The notes beneath the pieces were generated by a model, which did no database searches, was not told the DNA's origin, and saw nothing but the letters and a program-made list of their open reading frames with translations. Shown one piece after another: positions 1-6,375 of a DNA stretch of 17,204 nt. Each line of letters starts with the position of its first letter. The stretch's first letter is position 1. The DNA comes from Methylococcus sp. UBA6136 (GTDB lineage Bacteria > Pseudomonadota > Gammaproteobacteria > Methylococcales > Methylococcaceae), in NCBI GenBank assembly GCA_002423305.1, contig DIVI01000084.1:1-17204 (forward strand), given 5' to 3'. Both the position numbers and the translations under genes were made by a program.

Positions 1-591
1 GATCTGGATCTCGATGTGCCAGAGTTGCTGGATACGGCCCTGGGCCAATTCAATCACGACTTTGATGCGGTCAAGACTCGAGAGCTCGTGCATACGTTCA
101 TGCTGGATCGCCTGCGAGGGTATGCGCTGGATCGCGGCTATCGCCCCGACGAGTTCGAGGCCGTTCTGGCGGTCTGGCCGGCCAGTCTGGTGGACTTCGA
201 GCGACGCCTGAAGGCGGTGCAGGAATTCCGGCGCTTGCCGGAAGCGGAAAGTCTGGCCGCCGCCAACAAGAGGATACGCAATATCCTCAGGAAATCCGCA
301 GAGGAGGTTGTGGCCAATGTCGACGATGAGGCCTTGGTCGAGTCAGCTGAAAAGGCCTTGCTGGAGGCCGCGCGCCAGGCCCGGGAAAGTATCCTGCCCA
401 GCCTGCAGCAGCGGGATTACACTGCCGCACTGAGTCGCCTGGCACAACTCCGAGAGCCCGTCGACGGCTTCTTCGACGCCGTTATGGTGATGGCGGAGGA
501 TGCCGGCTTGCGGCGCAACCGCTTGGGTTTGCTGGGGATCATCGAGGGACTGTTCCTGGATATCGCCGATATTTCCAAGTTGCAGAGCTGA
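1..591 (+). CDS. glyS: Glycyl-tRNA synthetase beta subunit, C-terminal part
   Basis: This is the last 196 residues of the beta subunit of the alpha2beta2 bacterial glycyl-tRNA synthetase, which charges tRNA-Gly in the cytoplasm. The 5' end lies outside the window, and the frame is open from base 1. The visible part is the helical DALR-type anticodon-binding region. Family features include the stretch NKRIRNILRK, the segment EPVDGFFDAVMVMAED, and the ending ADISKLQ just before the stop. The gene is followed after 13 bp by gmhB, and the order glyS-gmhB-plsC is common in Gammaproteobacteria. The alpha subunit gene glyQ would be expected upstream. No sign of damage is visible. Identity is quite certain from the C-terminal motifs. 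Confidence 0.93.
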   Translation, partial: DLDLDVPELLDTALGQFNHDFDAVKTRELVHTFMLDRLRGYALDRGYRPDEFEAVLAVWPASLVDFERRLKAVQEFRRLPEAESLAAANKRIRNILRKSAEEVVANVDDEALVESAEKALLEAARQARESILPSLQQRDYTAALSRLAQLREPVDGFFDAVMVMAEDAGLRRNRLGLLGIIEGLFLDIADISKLQS

Positions 592-604
592 ATCGACTTG
601 TCGC

Positions 605-1141
605 ATGGACCGTTTTGTCATTCTCGACCGCGATGGCGTCATCAATGAAGACTCCGATGCCTACATCAAGTCGCCGGAAGAGTGGATTCCGATTCCCGGC
701 AGCCTGGAGGCCATCGAGCTGCTGACGCTGAAGGGTTATCGAATCGTCGTGCTGACCAATCAATCGGGCATCGCTCGGGGCTATTTTGATGAGGCCATGC
801 TGCAGCGGATTCATGACCGCATGCTGGCGGCGGTCGAATCCCGCGGTGGGCGGATCGATGCCATCTTCCATTGTCCGCATGGGCCGGAGGATTTCTGTGA
901 ATGCCGCAAACCCAAAGCCGGCTTGTTTCGCGCCTTTGCCGAGCGCTTTGCGGTCGATCTGAATGGAGTTCCAGCGGTGGGGGATGCCTTTCGCGACCTG
1001 GAAGCCGCCCGTTCGGTGGGGGCGTCGCCGATTCTGGTCGAAACCGGCAAGGGCGAGCGCACACTGGCGCTGCATCCCGATCTGGATGTGCCGATCTGTT
1101 CCAACCTTTATGAAGCAGCCCAGCATATTCTCTATGGCTAG
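605..1141 (+). CDS. gmhB: D-glycero-beta-D-manno-heptose 1,7-bisphosphate 7-phosphatase
   Basis: A cytoplasmic HAD-superfamily phosphatase of 178 residues, the usual GmhB length. It removes the 7-phosphate from heptose 1,7-bisphosphate on the way to ADP-heptose for the lipopolysaccharide inner core. Visible motifs are the DxD nucleophile motif (D8 and D10 in DRDGVIN), the TNQSG motif at about 51-55, the zinc-binding set C90, H92, C98, C100, and GD at 126-127 with D131 in HAD motif 4. I chose the ATG at 605 because the protein then begins right before the HAD motif; a longer in-frame extension would overlap glyS. It overlaps plsC by 8 bp, suggesting translational coupling. Histidinol-phosphatase has a related fold, but the zinc loop and context favour GmhB. 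Confidence 0.93.
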   Translation: MDRFVILDRDGVINEDSDAYIKSPEEWIPIPGSLEAIELLTLKGYRIVVLTNQSGIARGYFDEAMLQRIHDRMLAAVESRGGRIDAIFHCPHGPEDFCECRKPKAGLFRAFAERFAVDLNGVPAVGDAFRDLEAARSVGASPILVETGKGERTLALHPDLDVPICSNLYEAAQHILYG

Positions 1142-1886
1142 TTTCGGAGTCACACTGCGCTCTGCCATCTATCTGACCGGCCAGGTCCTGTCCACGCTTC
1201 TGCTCGGACCGGTCATGCTGCTGATGACACCGTTCTCGTTTGAGTCACGCTATGCGGCTGCCAATCTTTGGGTAAGGTTCAATCTGTGGATGCTTGAGCA
1301 TGTATGCCATCTCACCTATCGCGTGGTCGGTCGTGAGCACATTCCCGAAGCCAACGGGGGGCTGATTTTCTGCAAACACCAGTCGGCGTTTGAAACCATT
1401 GCCTTGCAGGCCATCTTTCCGCCCGTGGTCTTCATTCTCAAGCAGGAACTGCTGCGGATTCCGGTCTGGGGCTGGGCCATGGCCACGCTGGAACCGATTG
1501 CAATCGACCGGCAGGCCAAGTCTCAGGCCTTGAAGCAAATTCTGCGTGATGGCGTGGCCCGCATTCAGGCAGGGCGCTGGGTGGTGCTCTTCCCGGAAGG
1601 GACTCGGGTCGCGCCCGGCGAGAAGGGCAACTACGGATCCAGTGGCGGCATGCTGGCGCATCGTGCGCATTGCCTGGTGGTCCCCGTTGCCCACAATGCG
1701 GGAGAGTACTGGGGCAAGAATGGATTCCTGAAGTATCCGGGGATCATCGAAATTCACATTGGCCCGGCACTGGATGGAGCGGCACTCGGCGTGGCCGAGC
1801 TTAATCGTCAGGCTGAGGACTGGGTTGAGTCAACCATGAGCCGAATCAGTGGGCAGGCGCCCAATGATGAGCGTTCCCGCGCCTGA
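1134..1886 (+). CDS. plsC: 1-acyl-sn-glycerol-3-phosphate acyltransferase (PlsC family)
   Basis: A 250-residue inner-membrane acyltransferase that acylates lysophosphatidic acid to phosphatidic acid in phospholipid synthesis. An N-terminal hydrophobic segment lies at about 10-32. The acyltransferase box reads HQSAFE (H82 to E87), so it is HX4E rather than the textbook HX4D; I recall this variant in PlsC homologues from this group. The acceptor-binding motif FPEGTR is at 153-158. The ATG at 1134 overlaps the end of gmhB by 8 bp and gives a start just before the membrane segment. A short hairpin followed by five T residues lies right after the stop. It could also act on related lysophospholipids; the exact acyl acceptor cannot be read from sequence. 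Confidence 0.88.
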   Translation: MASFGVTLRSAIYLTGQVLSTLLLGPVMLLMTPFSFESRYAAANLWVRFNLWMLEHVCHLTYRVVGREHIPEANGGLIFCKHQSAFETIALQAIFPPVVFILKQELLRIPVWGWAMATLEPIAIDRQAKSQALKQILRDGVARIQAGRWVVLFPEGTRVAPGEKGNYGSSGGMLAHRAHCLVVPVAHNAGEYWGKNGFLKYPGIIEIHIGPALDGAALGVAELNRQAEDWVESTMSRISGQAPNDERSRA

Positions 1887-1898
1887 TTTCCGGGTCGT

Positions 1899-1915
1899 CA
1901 GCCGGGGCTGTTTTT
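1899..1915 (+). terminator. Possible intrinsic terminator after plsC
   Basis: A short stem CAGC-CGGG-GCTG followed directly by TTTTT begins 12 bp after the plsC stop. The stem has only four to five pairs, so it is a weak terminator candidate, but its position at the end of the glyS-gmhB-plsC run fits. Confidence 0.45.
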
Positions 1916-2209
1916 CGGCTTAAATAACCGAGCGTAACACTTGGTATATGGTCGTTTTCACTTAGGCCGCAAAGCTCATAACGTGCTGGTATTAAAGATA
2001 AATCTTGATCAATCCAGGGAATTTCCTGATCAAAAGCCAAAAAAGGCTAGACACCCTACGTGATTACTTTAAACTGCCCCTCGCACTTGGGAACCATTCC
2101 CAAATGTCGATTCGATGAATCGGAGGAGGAGAAGCCCAGTAGGGCAGCCAATAACAACAATAAGCTCTGAAACGGTCGCAACAGTCCCCGGGACAGTTGG
2201 CCATTTAAA

Positions 2210-2231
2210 TAAAAATAAAAATAAAAATAAA
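2210..2231 (+). repeat. TAAAAA hexanucleotide repeat, about 3.7 units
   Basis: T residues recur every six bases at 2210, 2216, 2222 and 2228 with A runs between. It lies just before the plus-strand terminator stem. It is A-rich DNA that could be bent or could vary in length by slippage, but no gene start is close enough to suggest phase variation. Confidence 0.7.
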
Positions 2232-2234
2232 GAC

Positions 2235-2260
2235 GCCCGTGTTTCAGCGGGCATTTTTTT
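2235..2260 (+). terminator. Intrinsic terminator, plus strand
   Basis: The stem GCCCG (2235-2239) pairs with CGGGC (2248-2252) across an 8-base loop, followed by A and seven T residues (2254-2260). It would stop a plus-strand transcript from the 2087-2230 dyad region. Confidence 0.65.
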
Positions 2261-2275
2261 GCCCTTGTCACAGGC

Positions 2276-2300
2276 AAAAAAAAGCGACCCAGAAGGTCGC
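2276..2300 (-). terminator. Intrinsic terminator, minus strand
   Basis: Read on the minus strand, a perfect 6-bp stem GCGACC/GGTCGC with loop TTCTG is followed by eight T residues. It faces the plus-strand terminator at 2235-2260, so the two form a convergent pair. The nearest minus-strand gene upstream is the cytochrome gene ending at 2719, which would imply a 3' untranslated region of over 400 nt, or an unrecognised transcript in between. Confidence 0.75.
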
Positions 2301-2718
2301 CGAAGGAGGAGAACGGCCGATGAGTGCGTACTCGATGGAGCTCGCGGTCCCACGTCGGTGTTCTGTTGAGATTGAACATAAGTTTTACACAGAATAGCTA
2401 TTCAATCGAATCAGTAATTCTTATGATAAGGATAGGTTGATTGTAATGAAGCCCCGTCGATCGACCGCACCTTGCCAACCAGTCGTTCTGTACTTCGCTC
2501 AGAGGTTTGCCGTCGTCTCTGTAGTCGACCCCGAATTTTTTCCGTCGACCTAGAACTCGACCTCACACGTCGTTGAAAGCTTGCACTACCTCTGTTGCCA
2601 CCTCGACTTCGGTCAGGTCCTTGTCGGCACAGACTGCTTAAGCATTCTGGCTAAAAGCCGTCCATAGCTAATAACCTAAGATATCGGAATGACGGTTGGC
2701 CATCCCTGAGAAGTTTGG

Positions 2719-3060
2719 TTACTTCTTTCCTGCCTTCAGGTAGAGAATCAGCGAGTCCACGGCCTGCTCTTGAGTCAAACCCGCGCTTTTGACCGGGCCC
2801 AAAGCCATAATTTGATCCATAGCCTTGGGCATTGCGTTGCGGCCTTCCGCCAGCACCTTGGTCAAATCCTCCTTGCTTAGCTTGTTGACGCTTTCAAAAA
2901 GATTAGGATTGGGCTGGACATCGTGACAGGTCCCGCAGCCTCGTCCGAAAGCACGGGTATAAATCTTTTCACCAATTTCCGCGCTGGGTTCGGCAGAGAA
3001 CGCGGCCTGAGTCGCTAATGTAAACATGAGCGTGATAGTTGCCTTGGATAGTGTCTTCAT
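2719..3060 (-). CDS. Small periplasmic c-type cytochrome
   Basis: A 113-residue protein with a signal peptide ending near FSA (residue 23) and one haem-binding motif CGTCH (C42, C45, H46). M77 or M81, in NAMPKAMD, is the likely sixth ligand. It is a class I monohaem cytochrome c and would carry electrons in the periplasm. The start is fixed by a strong AGGAGGA site; of two adjacent ATG codons, the one at 3060 has the better spacing. It lies 79 bp downstream of an MxaD paralogue on the same strand and could share its transcript. The nearness to the methanol dehydrogenase cluster suggests a role in a PQQ-enzyme respiratory chain, but the partner is unknown. It is not cytochrome cL, which is encoded elsewhere in this window. 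Confidence 0.85.
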   Translation of the reverse strand: MKTLSKATITLMFTLATQAAFSAEPSAEIGEKIYTRAFGRGCGTCHDVQPNPNLFESVNKLSKEDLTKVLAEGRNAMPKAMDQIMALGPVKSAGLTQEQAVDSLILYLKAGKK

Positions 3061-3139
3061 CATTTCCTCCTGTTCAGTGATTGATTTCAAGTAAATCCCA
3101 GAGATGGCTAAGCCGACTGGGTAGGCACTTGCCGTGGAA

Positions 3140-3673
3140 TCACTTTTGACCTTCGATGAGCGTTTTCAGATTCGAAAGTGATTCCCTGGCAATTTTTTCA
3201 ACGGCTGCTTTTGCTGCTGACTCATTTTGTCCCTCTGGTGGGTTGTTGTTGAGGAACCAGCGATAGAAGGCGGCCTCCCACTCCACTTTGGAGCCGGCGC
3301 CGGTCGCTTCTATCGTCAGCTTGGCGGAATAGTTGTTGACCGGCATGACTGCTGGATCGGTTGGATCGACGATCTTGTACTGGAGCTTTCGGTTTTCTGC
3401 ATCAAGCATTTTCAATTCCTCCTTGATGGTTCCACCTGTTTTGAGATGAAGTTCACGTATTGATCCTTTTTCATTTCCTGCTGACAGGGTTGATGCTACG
3501 GCAGGCATCCATGCCTCAGGATGAGAAAAATCTCCCAGAAGGGCCCATACCTTGTCCGGTGATGCAGCGATTTCAATCGATTCTGTGGCTTTCTCCCGGG
3601 TTGGTCCATGGGCGAAGGTGGTCAATCCGTAAACGGCTAATCCGGCCAGTCCCAGTAATCGTAATGTTTTCAT
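3140..3673 (-). CDS. MxaD-like SRPBCC-family periplasmic protein
   Basis: A 177-residue protein with a signal peptide ending near the AHGPT segment, followed by a polyketide-cyclase/START-like (SRPBCC) fold. It is clearly a paralogue of the mxaD product at 16225-16761. Both share AHGPT after the signal, an IEIAA segment followed by KVWA, a W in the following GDF region, and KVEW or QVEW near the end of the sheet. MxaD in Methylobacterium is reported to help methanol dehydrogenase pass electrons to cytochrome cL. Here the paralogue is paired with a small c-type cytochrome downstream, so a similar role for that pair is a reasonable inference. The receptor gene upstream ends in a terminator, so this gene probably has its own promoter in 3674-3736. 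Confidence 0.85.
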   Translation of the reverse strand: MKTLRLLGLAGLAVYGLTTFAHGPTREKATESIEIAASPDKVWALLGDFSHPEAWMPAVASTLSAGNEKGSIRELHLKTGGTIKEELKMLDAENRKLQYKIVDPTDPAVMPVNNYSAKLTIEATGAGSKVEWEAAFYRWFLNNNPPEGQNESAAKAAVEKIARESLSNLKTLIEGQK

Positions 3674-3736
3674 TTCATGCTCAAAAAAATTTCTGTCGGT
3701 CCCAAAAGCGACGACCTGCTATCAGCACTGCGGCTG

Positions 3737-3761
3737 AAAAAAGAGCGGCCCGAAGGCCGCT
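3737..3761 (-). terminator. Intrinsic terminator after the TonB-dependent receptor gene
   Basis: Read on the minus strand, AGCGGCC and GGCCGCT form a perfect 7-bp stem closed by the very stable TTCG tetraloop, followed by a C and a run of six T residues. It lies about 50 bp after the receptor stop codon and separates that gene from the MxaD-like gene downstream. Confidence 0.9.
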
Positions 3762-3813
3762 ACCCAAGAAAAGAGGTGGGCAAGCCGCAGTCAAATTGAC
3801 TTAAGGGGTTCCC

Positions 3814-6261
3814 CTAGAACGAGACCTTGACGCCCGCCCAGCCAGCCTGGGGTGCACCCGGACCGACAAAGCGCGTATTGTTGTATTTATCACCCAGTAC
3901 CTCATCGGCTTCGCCGAAGTTGCCGAAAGTCTGGTAGTTGTTGTTGAAGATGTTGTCGAAGCGACCGAATACGGCGAGATTCTCGTTGTAGCGGTATTCC
4001 GCAAGGAGGTTAACGATGGCAAATCCGTCAATCGGTGCGTTCTGATTCGCCTCATCCCCACGCAGGTACTGATAACTCTGATAGTTCAGGTTGGCGCCGA
4101 ATGTGAAGCCTTCAAAAATCATCCAGTCAGCGTAAGCTTTGAGTATGTTCTGGGGCAGTCCGGGTATGTAGCTTCCCGGCCTGACGTAGGTCTGTCCCAT
4201 ATCATTGGCGTAGGGATTGTTCGGGCTATTCGAAATGAAAGCCGTCTGAAAGGTGGCGTCGAGGTAGGTGTAATTCATGCCGAACCGTACCGTCTCGTAG
4301 TTGGCGTTCAAGCTCAGTTCCAGACCCTGACGGAGCGTGTTCCCAACGTTGGTGAAATAGCCCGTATTGGCCATGCGGCCACTACTGATGAACAGGATGT
4401 CATCGTTATTGGTGGTGTTGAAGTAACCCGCACTCCAGTCATAGTTGCCTCCATATAGTAATTTCTTGAGTTGACCTCTGAAGCCGACTTCTGCGGTCTT
4501 GGCGACGACCTGTTCAAGTGGCGGGTCGGAGAGGAAGGCATTGGGCAGGCGGCAGGGTTTTTCCGGGTTGGCGCAACTTAACTCGACGGCAGTGGGTGCA
4601 CGGTTGGATTCGCTATAGCTGGCATAAGTCTGCAGTTCCGGCATGAAGGAGTAGGTCAGGCCGCCAGACGGATTGAACCGCTGGTAATTATGCTGGCCGT
4701 TGAGTTCATCCCCAAACTTGTCGTACAGGTTGACGCGGGCCTGGTTGTATCGGCCTGCGGCCGTCAGCGCCAAGTCCTCGGTGACGGAGAAGGTATCGGT
4801 GAAATACACACCATAGTAGGTGGTGTTGGTGTTGAGCCGGACAATGCCTTCTCTGGTATACGTCCCGCTGCCAAAAGTGCCCCGGCTAGGCGTCAGGGCG
4901 CCCAATTCCTGGTTGGAATTGAAGGTGGTATTGCCTTCGTCATAGCTTCCGCCGCCGACGAAACGGTTTTTGTAGCCGAACCAGTCATGATCAAAAGCCG
5001 CCTGAGCGGTTGCGCCCCCTACCCGCATGTTGGTTTGCGTCATATTTTGGGTCGCTGAGCTGTTCCATCGGCTCGCCTTGATAGGTTTGCCATTGGTGTC
5101 CAGCACCAACTCCTGCTCGCCTTCGCCCTCTTCCTCTTCGCAAAGATAGCCTGAGCCATCTTCACAGGGTTCATAATCGCTATCGTCGCCATTAAAGGTT
5201 GGTACGAGATTCTGTCGATAGTAGGCGGTTCCCGATAACTCGATCTTGTCTGTTACCCAGGTTGAACCTTGGAGTGACGACAGGAACATTTCCGTCTTTG
5301 TTTGATCGGGATGGGTGAAAACGGCATTGCGCTGCTGCTCGTAGAGTTGCACGGGGGTTGTGCCGTTTCCATTCATGCTGCTGCCATTACCTGCCAGTGT
5401 CAGGTCGAGATCCGACTTTTCCCCACGCCAACTGAAAGTGCCCAGCCCTTGCATGACGCTGGTAGGTGAGTACTGACGCCAGCCATCCTCGGCAAAATTT
5501 CTCAAATCAATGTAGTAGCCAAAGGTGCCGTCATTCCAGCCAGAACTGACTTCCTCGACATTACGGCCCCAGGAGCCGCCATAAGCTTCGGCTGAATGCC
5601 CGGGTGACGAAAAGCCCGTTTTGGTTTTCATGGAGATGGCACCACCCAAGCTGTTCAGACCGTAAACTGCATTGGAGCCGGAGTGGAGATCCATGCGCTC
5701 GATCGCACCCTCGGAGATCAAGTTCCAGTTGACGGTATCGCCGAAGATTTCATTGAACCTCACACCGTTCACATAGACTGAAAGGCCCTGAGAGACGCCC
5801 AGCAGGGGAGAGGCAGAAAAGCCACGGAATTGAACATCCTGCTGCATGGGATTGTTCTGGGTATCGTTGACCGAAACGCTGCCCATATAACGGCGCATGT
5901 AATCAGGTAAGTTCCATGCTTGGGTCTCTTCCATTTCATCGGAAGTGACCGTCTGGATGGGCGAGGGCGTCTTGTAAATGGATACGCCTGTTTCGGGTGA
6001 CGAGAGCGGTGAATCACTGACGACATGCACTTCATCCAGCTCAATCACATCGCCGTCCAGTGGCTTTTTGATGGATTTCTTCTTGGTGATCCTTTCGCTG
6101 GAAACCTTTTTGTCGACTGTTTCAAGATCAGGTTTGGCCATCTGGCTTTCGAGCGGGGTGGCTGCTTCGGCATCCCTTACGGTTTCCGCCTCGGTGTTCG
6201 GGGTCATTCCAATCAGCAAGGCCGTGCTGCCTGCCATAAGGGTTTTGCGATGGCGCTTCAT
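3814..6261 (-). CDS. TonB-dependent outer-membrane receptor with acidic loop
   Basis: An 815-residue outer-membrane active transporter. The order is signal peptide (about 1-25), a lysine-rich linker, a TonB box IELDEVHVV (73-81), a plug domain (about 95-215, with YVNGVRFNEIFGDTVNW and a GLNSLGGAI segment), and a 22-strand barrel ending in a C-terminal F. A predicted loop at 357-394 has 14 Asp or Glu between 359 and 388 and two Cys (C366, C374), which suggests binding of a cation or a basic ligand. The ligand cannot be read from sequence. Context with PQQ-dependent methanol oxidation makes a metal (Ca2+ or lanthanide complex) or PQQ plausible; LanA, a TonB receptor needed for the lanthanide switch in Methylotuvimicrobium, is a known precedent. 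A dyad shared with mxaF and pqqA lies in its promoter. Confidence 0.9.
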   Translation of the reverse strand: MKRHRKTLMAGSTALLIGMTPNTEAETVRDAEAATPLESQMAKPDLETVDKKVSSERITKKKSIKKPLDGDVIELDEVHVVSDSPLSSPETGVSIYKTPSPIQTVTSDEMEETQAWNLPDYMRRYMGSVSVNDTQNNPMQQDVQFRGFSASPLLGVSQGLSVYVNGVRFNEIFGDTVNWNLISEGAIERMDLHSGSNAVYGLNSLGGAISMKTKTGFSSPGHSAEAYGGSWGRNVEEVSSGWNDGTFGYYIDLRNFAEDGWRQYSPTSVMQGLGTFSWRGEKSDLDLTLAGNGSSMNGNGTTPVQLYEQQRNAVFTHPDQTKTEMFLSSLQGSTWVTDKIELSGTAYYRQNLVPTFNGDDSDYEPCEDGSGYLCEEEEGEGEQELVLDTNGKPIKASRWNSSATQNMTQTNMRVGGATAQAAFDHDWFGYKNRFVGGGSYDEGNTTFNSNQELGALTPSRGTFGSGTYTREGIVRLNTNTTYYGVYFTDTFSVTEDLALTAAGRYNQARVNLYDKFGDELNGQHNYQRFNPSGGLTYSFMPELQTYASYSESNRAPTAVELSCANPEKPCRLPNAFLSDPPLEQVVAKTAEVGFRGQLKKLLYGGNYDWSAGYFNTTNNDDILFISSGRMANTGYFTNVGNTLRQGLELSLNANYETVRFGMNYTYLDATFQTAFISNSPNNPYANDMGQTYVRPGSYIPGLPQNILKAYADWMIFEGFTFGANLNYQSYQYLRGDEANQNAPIDGFAIVNLLAEYRYNENLAVFGRFDNIFNNNYQTFGNFGEADEVLGDKYNNTRFVGPGAPQAGWAGVKVSF

Positions 6262-6295
6262 AACCAGATCTCATTGAGTCAAATAAAAACGCGAG

Positions 6296-6339
6296 ATTTT
6301 AATGACTCGATCGGTGACCCCCTATAGGAAAAGTTCCTG
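6296..6339 (-). promoter_or_regulatory. Promoter of the TonB-dependent receptor with mxa-type dyad
   Basis: On the minus strand the dyad CAGGAACTTTTCCTA (6339-6325, core GGAA-CTT-TTCC) is followed after 23 nt by TAAAAT (6301-6296), a good -10 box (5 of 6). The dyad matches the distal mxa-type box before pqqA at 12 of 15 positions and sits where an activator would overlap the -35 region. The start codon follows about 35 nt after the -10 box. Confidence 0.5.
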
Positions 6340-6359
6340 AAATGAGGGGCTTGGCGGCA

Positions 6360-6375
6360 TGAGCGCAACTGCTCA
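6360..6375 (-). repeat. Small hairpin spanning the regulator stop codon
   Basis: TGAGC and GCTCA form a perfect 5-bp stem with a 6-base loop across the end of the broken regulator. There is no T run, so it is a doubtful terminator. Confidence 0.35.

Larger units (their letters stand above)
2087..2260 (+). ncRNA. Candidate structured small RNA ending in a terminator
   Basis: On the plus strand a row of inverted repeats precedes an intrinsic terminator. They are TTGGGAA-CCA-TTCCCAA (2087-2103), CGATTC-GAT-GAATCG (2108-2122), GCCC-AGTA-GGGC (2134-2145) and GTCCC-C-GGGAC (2184-2194), then the terminator hairpin 2235-2252 with seven T residues. Between hairpins two and three lies a purine-rich GGAGGAGGA run. 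No convincing protein start follows that run. The pattern could be a small RNA or a leader. The first two dyads could instead be DNA operators. No clear promoter was found, so this is inference only. Confidence 0.3.
1916..2718. other. Long non-coding region between plsC and the cytochrome gene
   Basis: About 800 bp with no open reading frame that looks like a conserved protein. From left to right it holds an inverted repeat TTGATCA/TGATCAA (2005-2033), a series of dyads from 2087 to 2252 ending in a plus-strand terminator, a TAAAAA hexamer repeat, a minus-strand terminator (2276-2300), a palindrome GAATAGCTATTC (2392-2403) near a TATGAT box, and a stretch with several TCGACC copies (about 2454-2563). 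The part from 2398 to 2640 can be read on the minus strand as one frame interrupted by an internal TGA, without a good start codon. I assign no function to it. Confidence 0.6.

Noticed and set aside
539..1168. 209-codon minus-strand frame antisense to gmhB
   Set aside because: All GmhB catalytic and zinc motifs are on the plus strand; the antisense frame has no recognisable features.
2005..2033. TTGATCA/TGATCAA inverted repeat as an attachment site or insertion scar
   Set aside because: No mobile gene, integrase or flanking duplication is visible nearby.
2284..2330. Glycine-riboswitch-like words (GCCGAAGGAG, AGGCAAAA)
   Set aside because: The words occur in the wrong order and spacing for the aptamer, and the AGGCAAAA part is the T run of the minus-strand terminator.
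2115..2369. 84-codon plus-strand frame with NKNKNKNK run
   Set aside because: It reads straight through the terminator hairpin and its T run, and its low-complexity part is simply the TAAAAA repeat.
2056..2379. 107-codon minus-strand frame
   Set aside because: It spans two terminators and the hexamer repeat (FYFYFYFY), so it is an accident of composition.
2320..2397. 25-codon open frame with an AGGAGG site ten bases upstream
   Set aside because: It has a plausible ribosome site, but composition and sequence match nothing I recognise, and it lies just past the reverse side of a minus-strand terminator. Too short to support.
2446..2553. 35-codon open frame beginning MKPRRSTAP after a TATGAT box
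   Set aside because: The nearest purine-rich ribosome site is too far from the ATG, and the opposite strand reads equally well. No motif supports it.
2454..2565. Repeated TCGACC words, possibly a CRISPR or iteron array
   Set aside because: The copies are six bases long, irregularly spaced, and have no conserved flanks.
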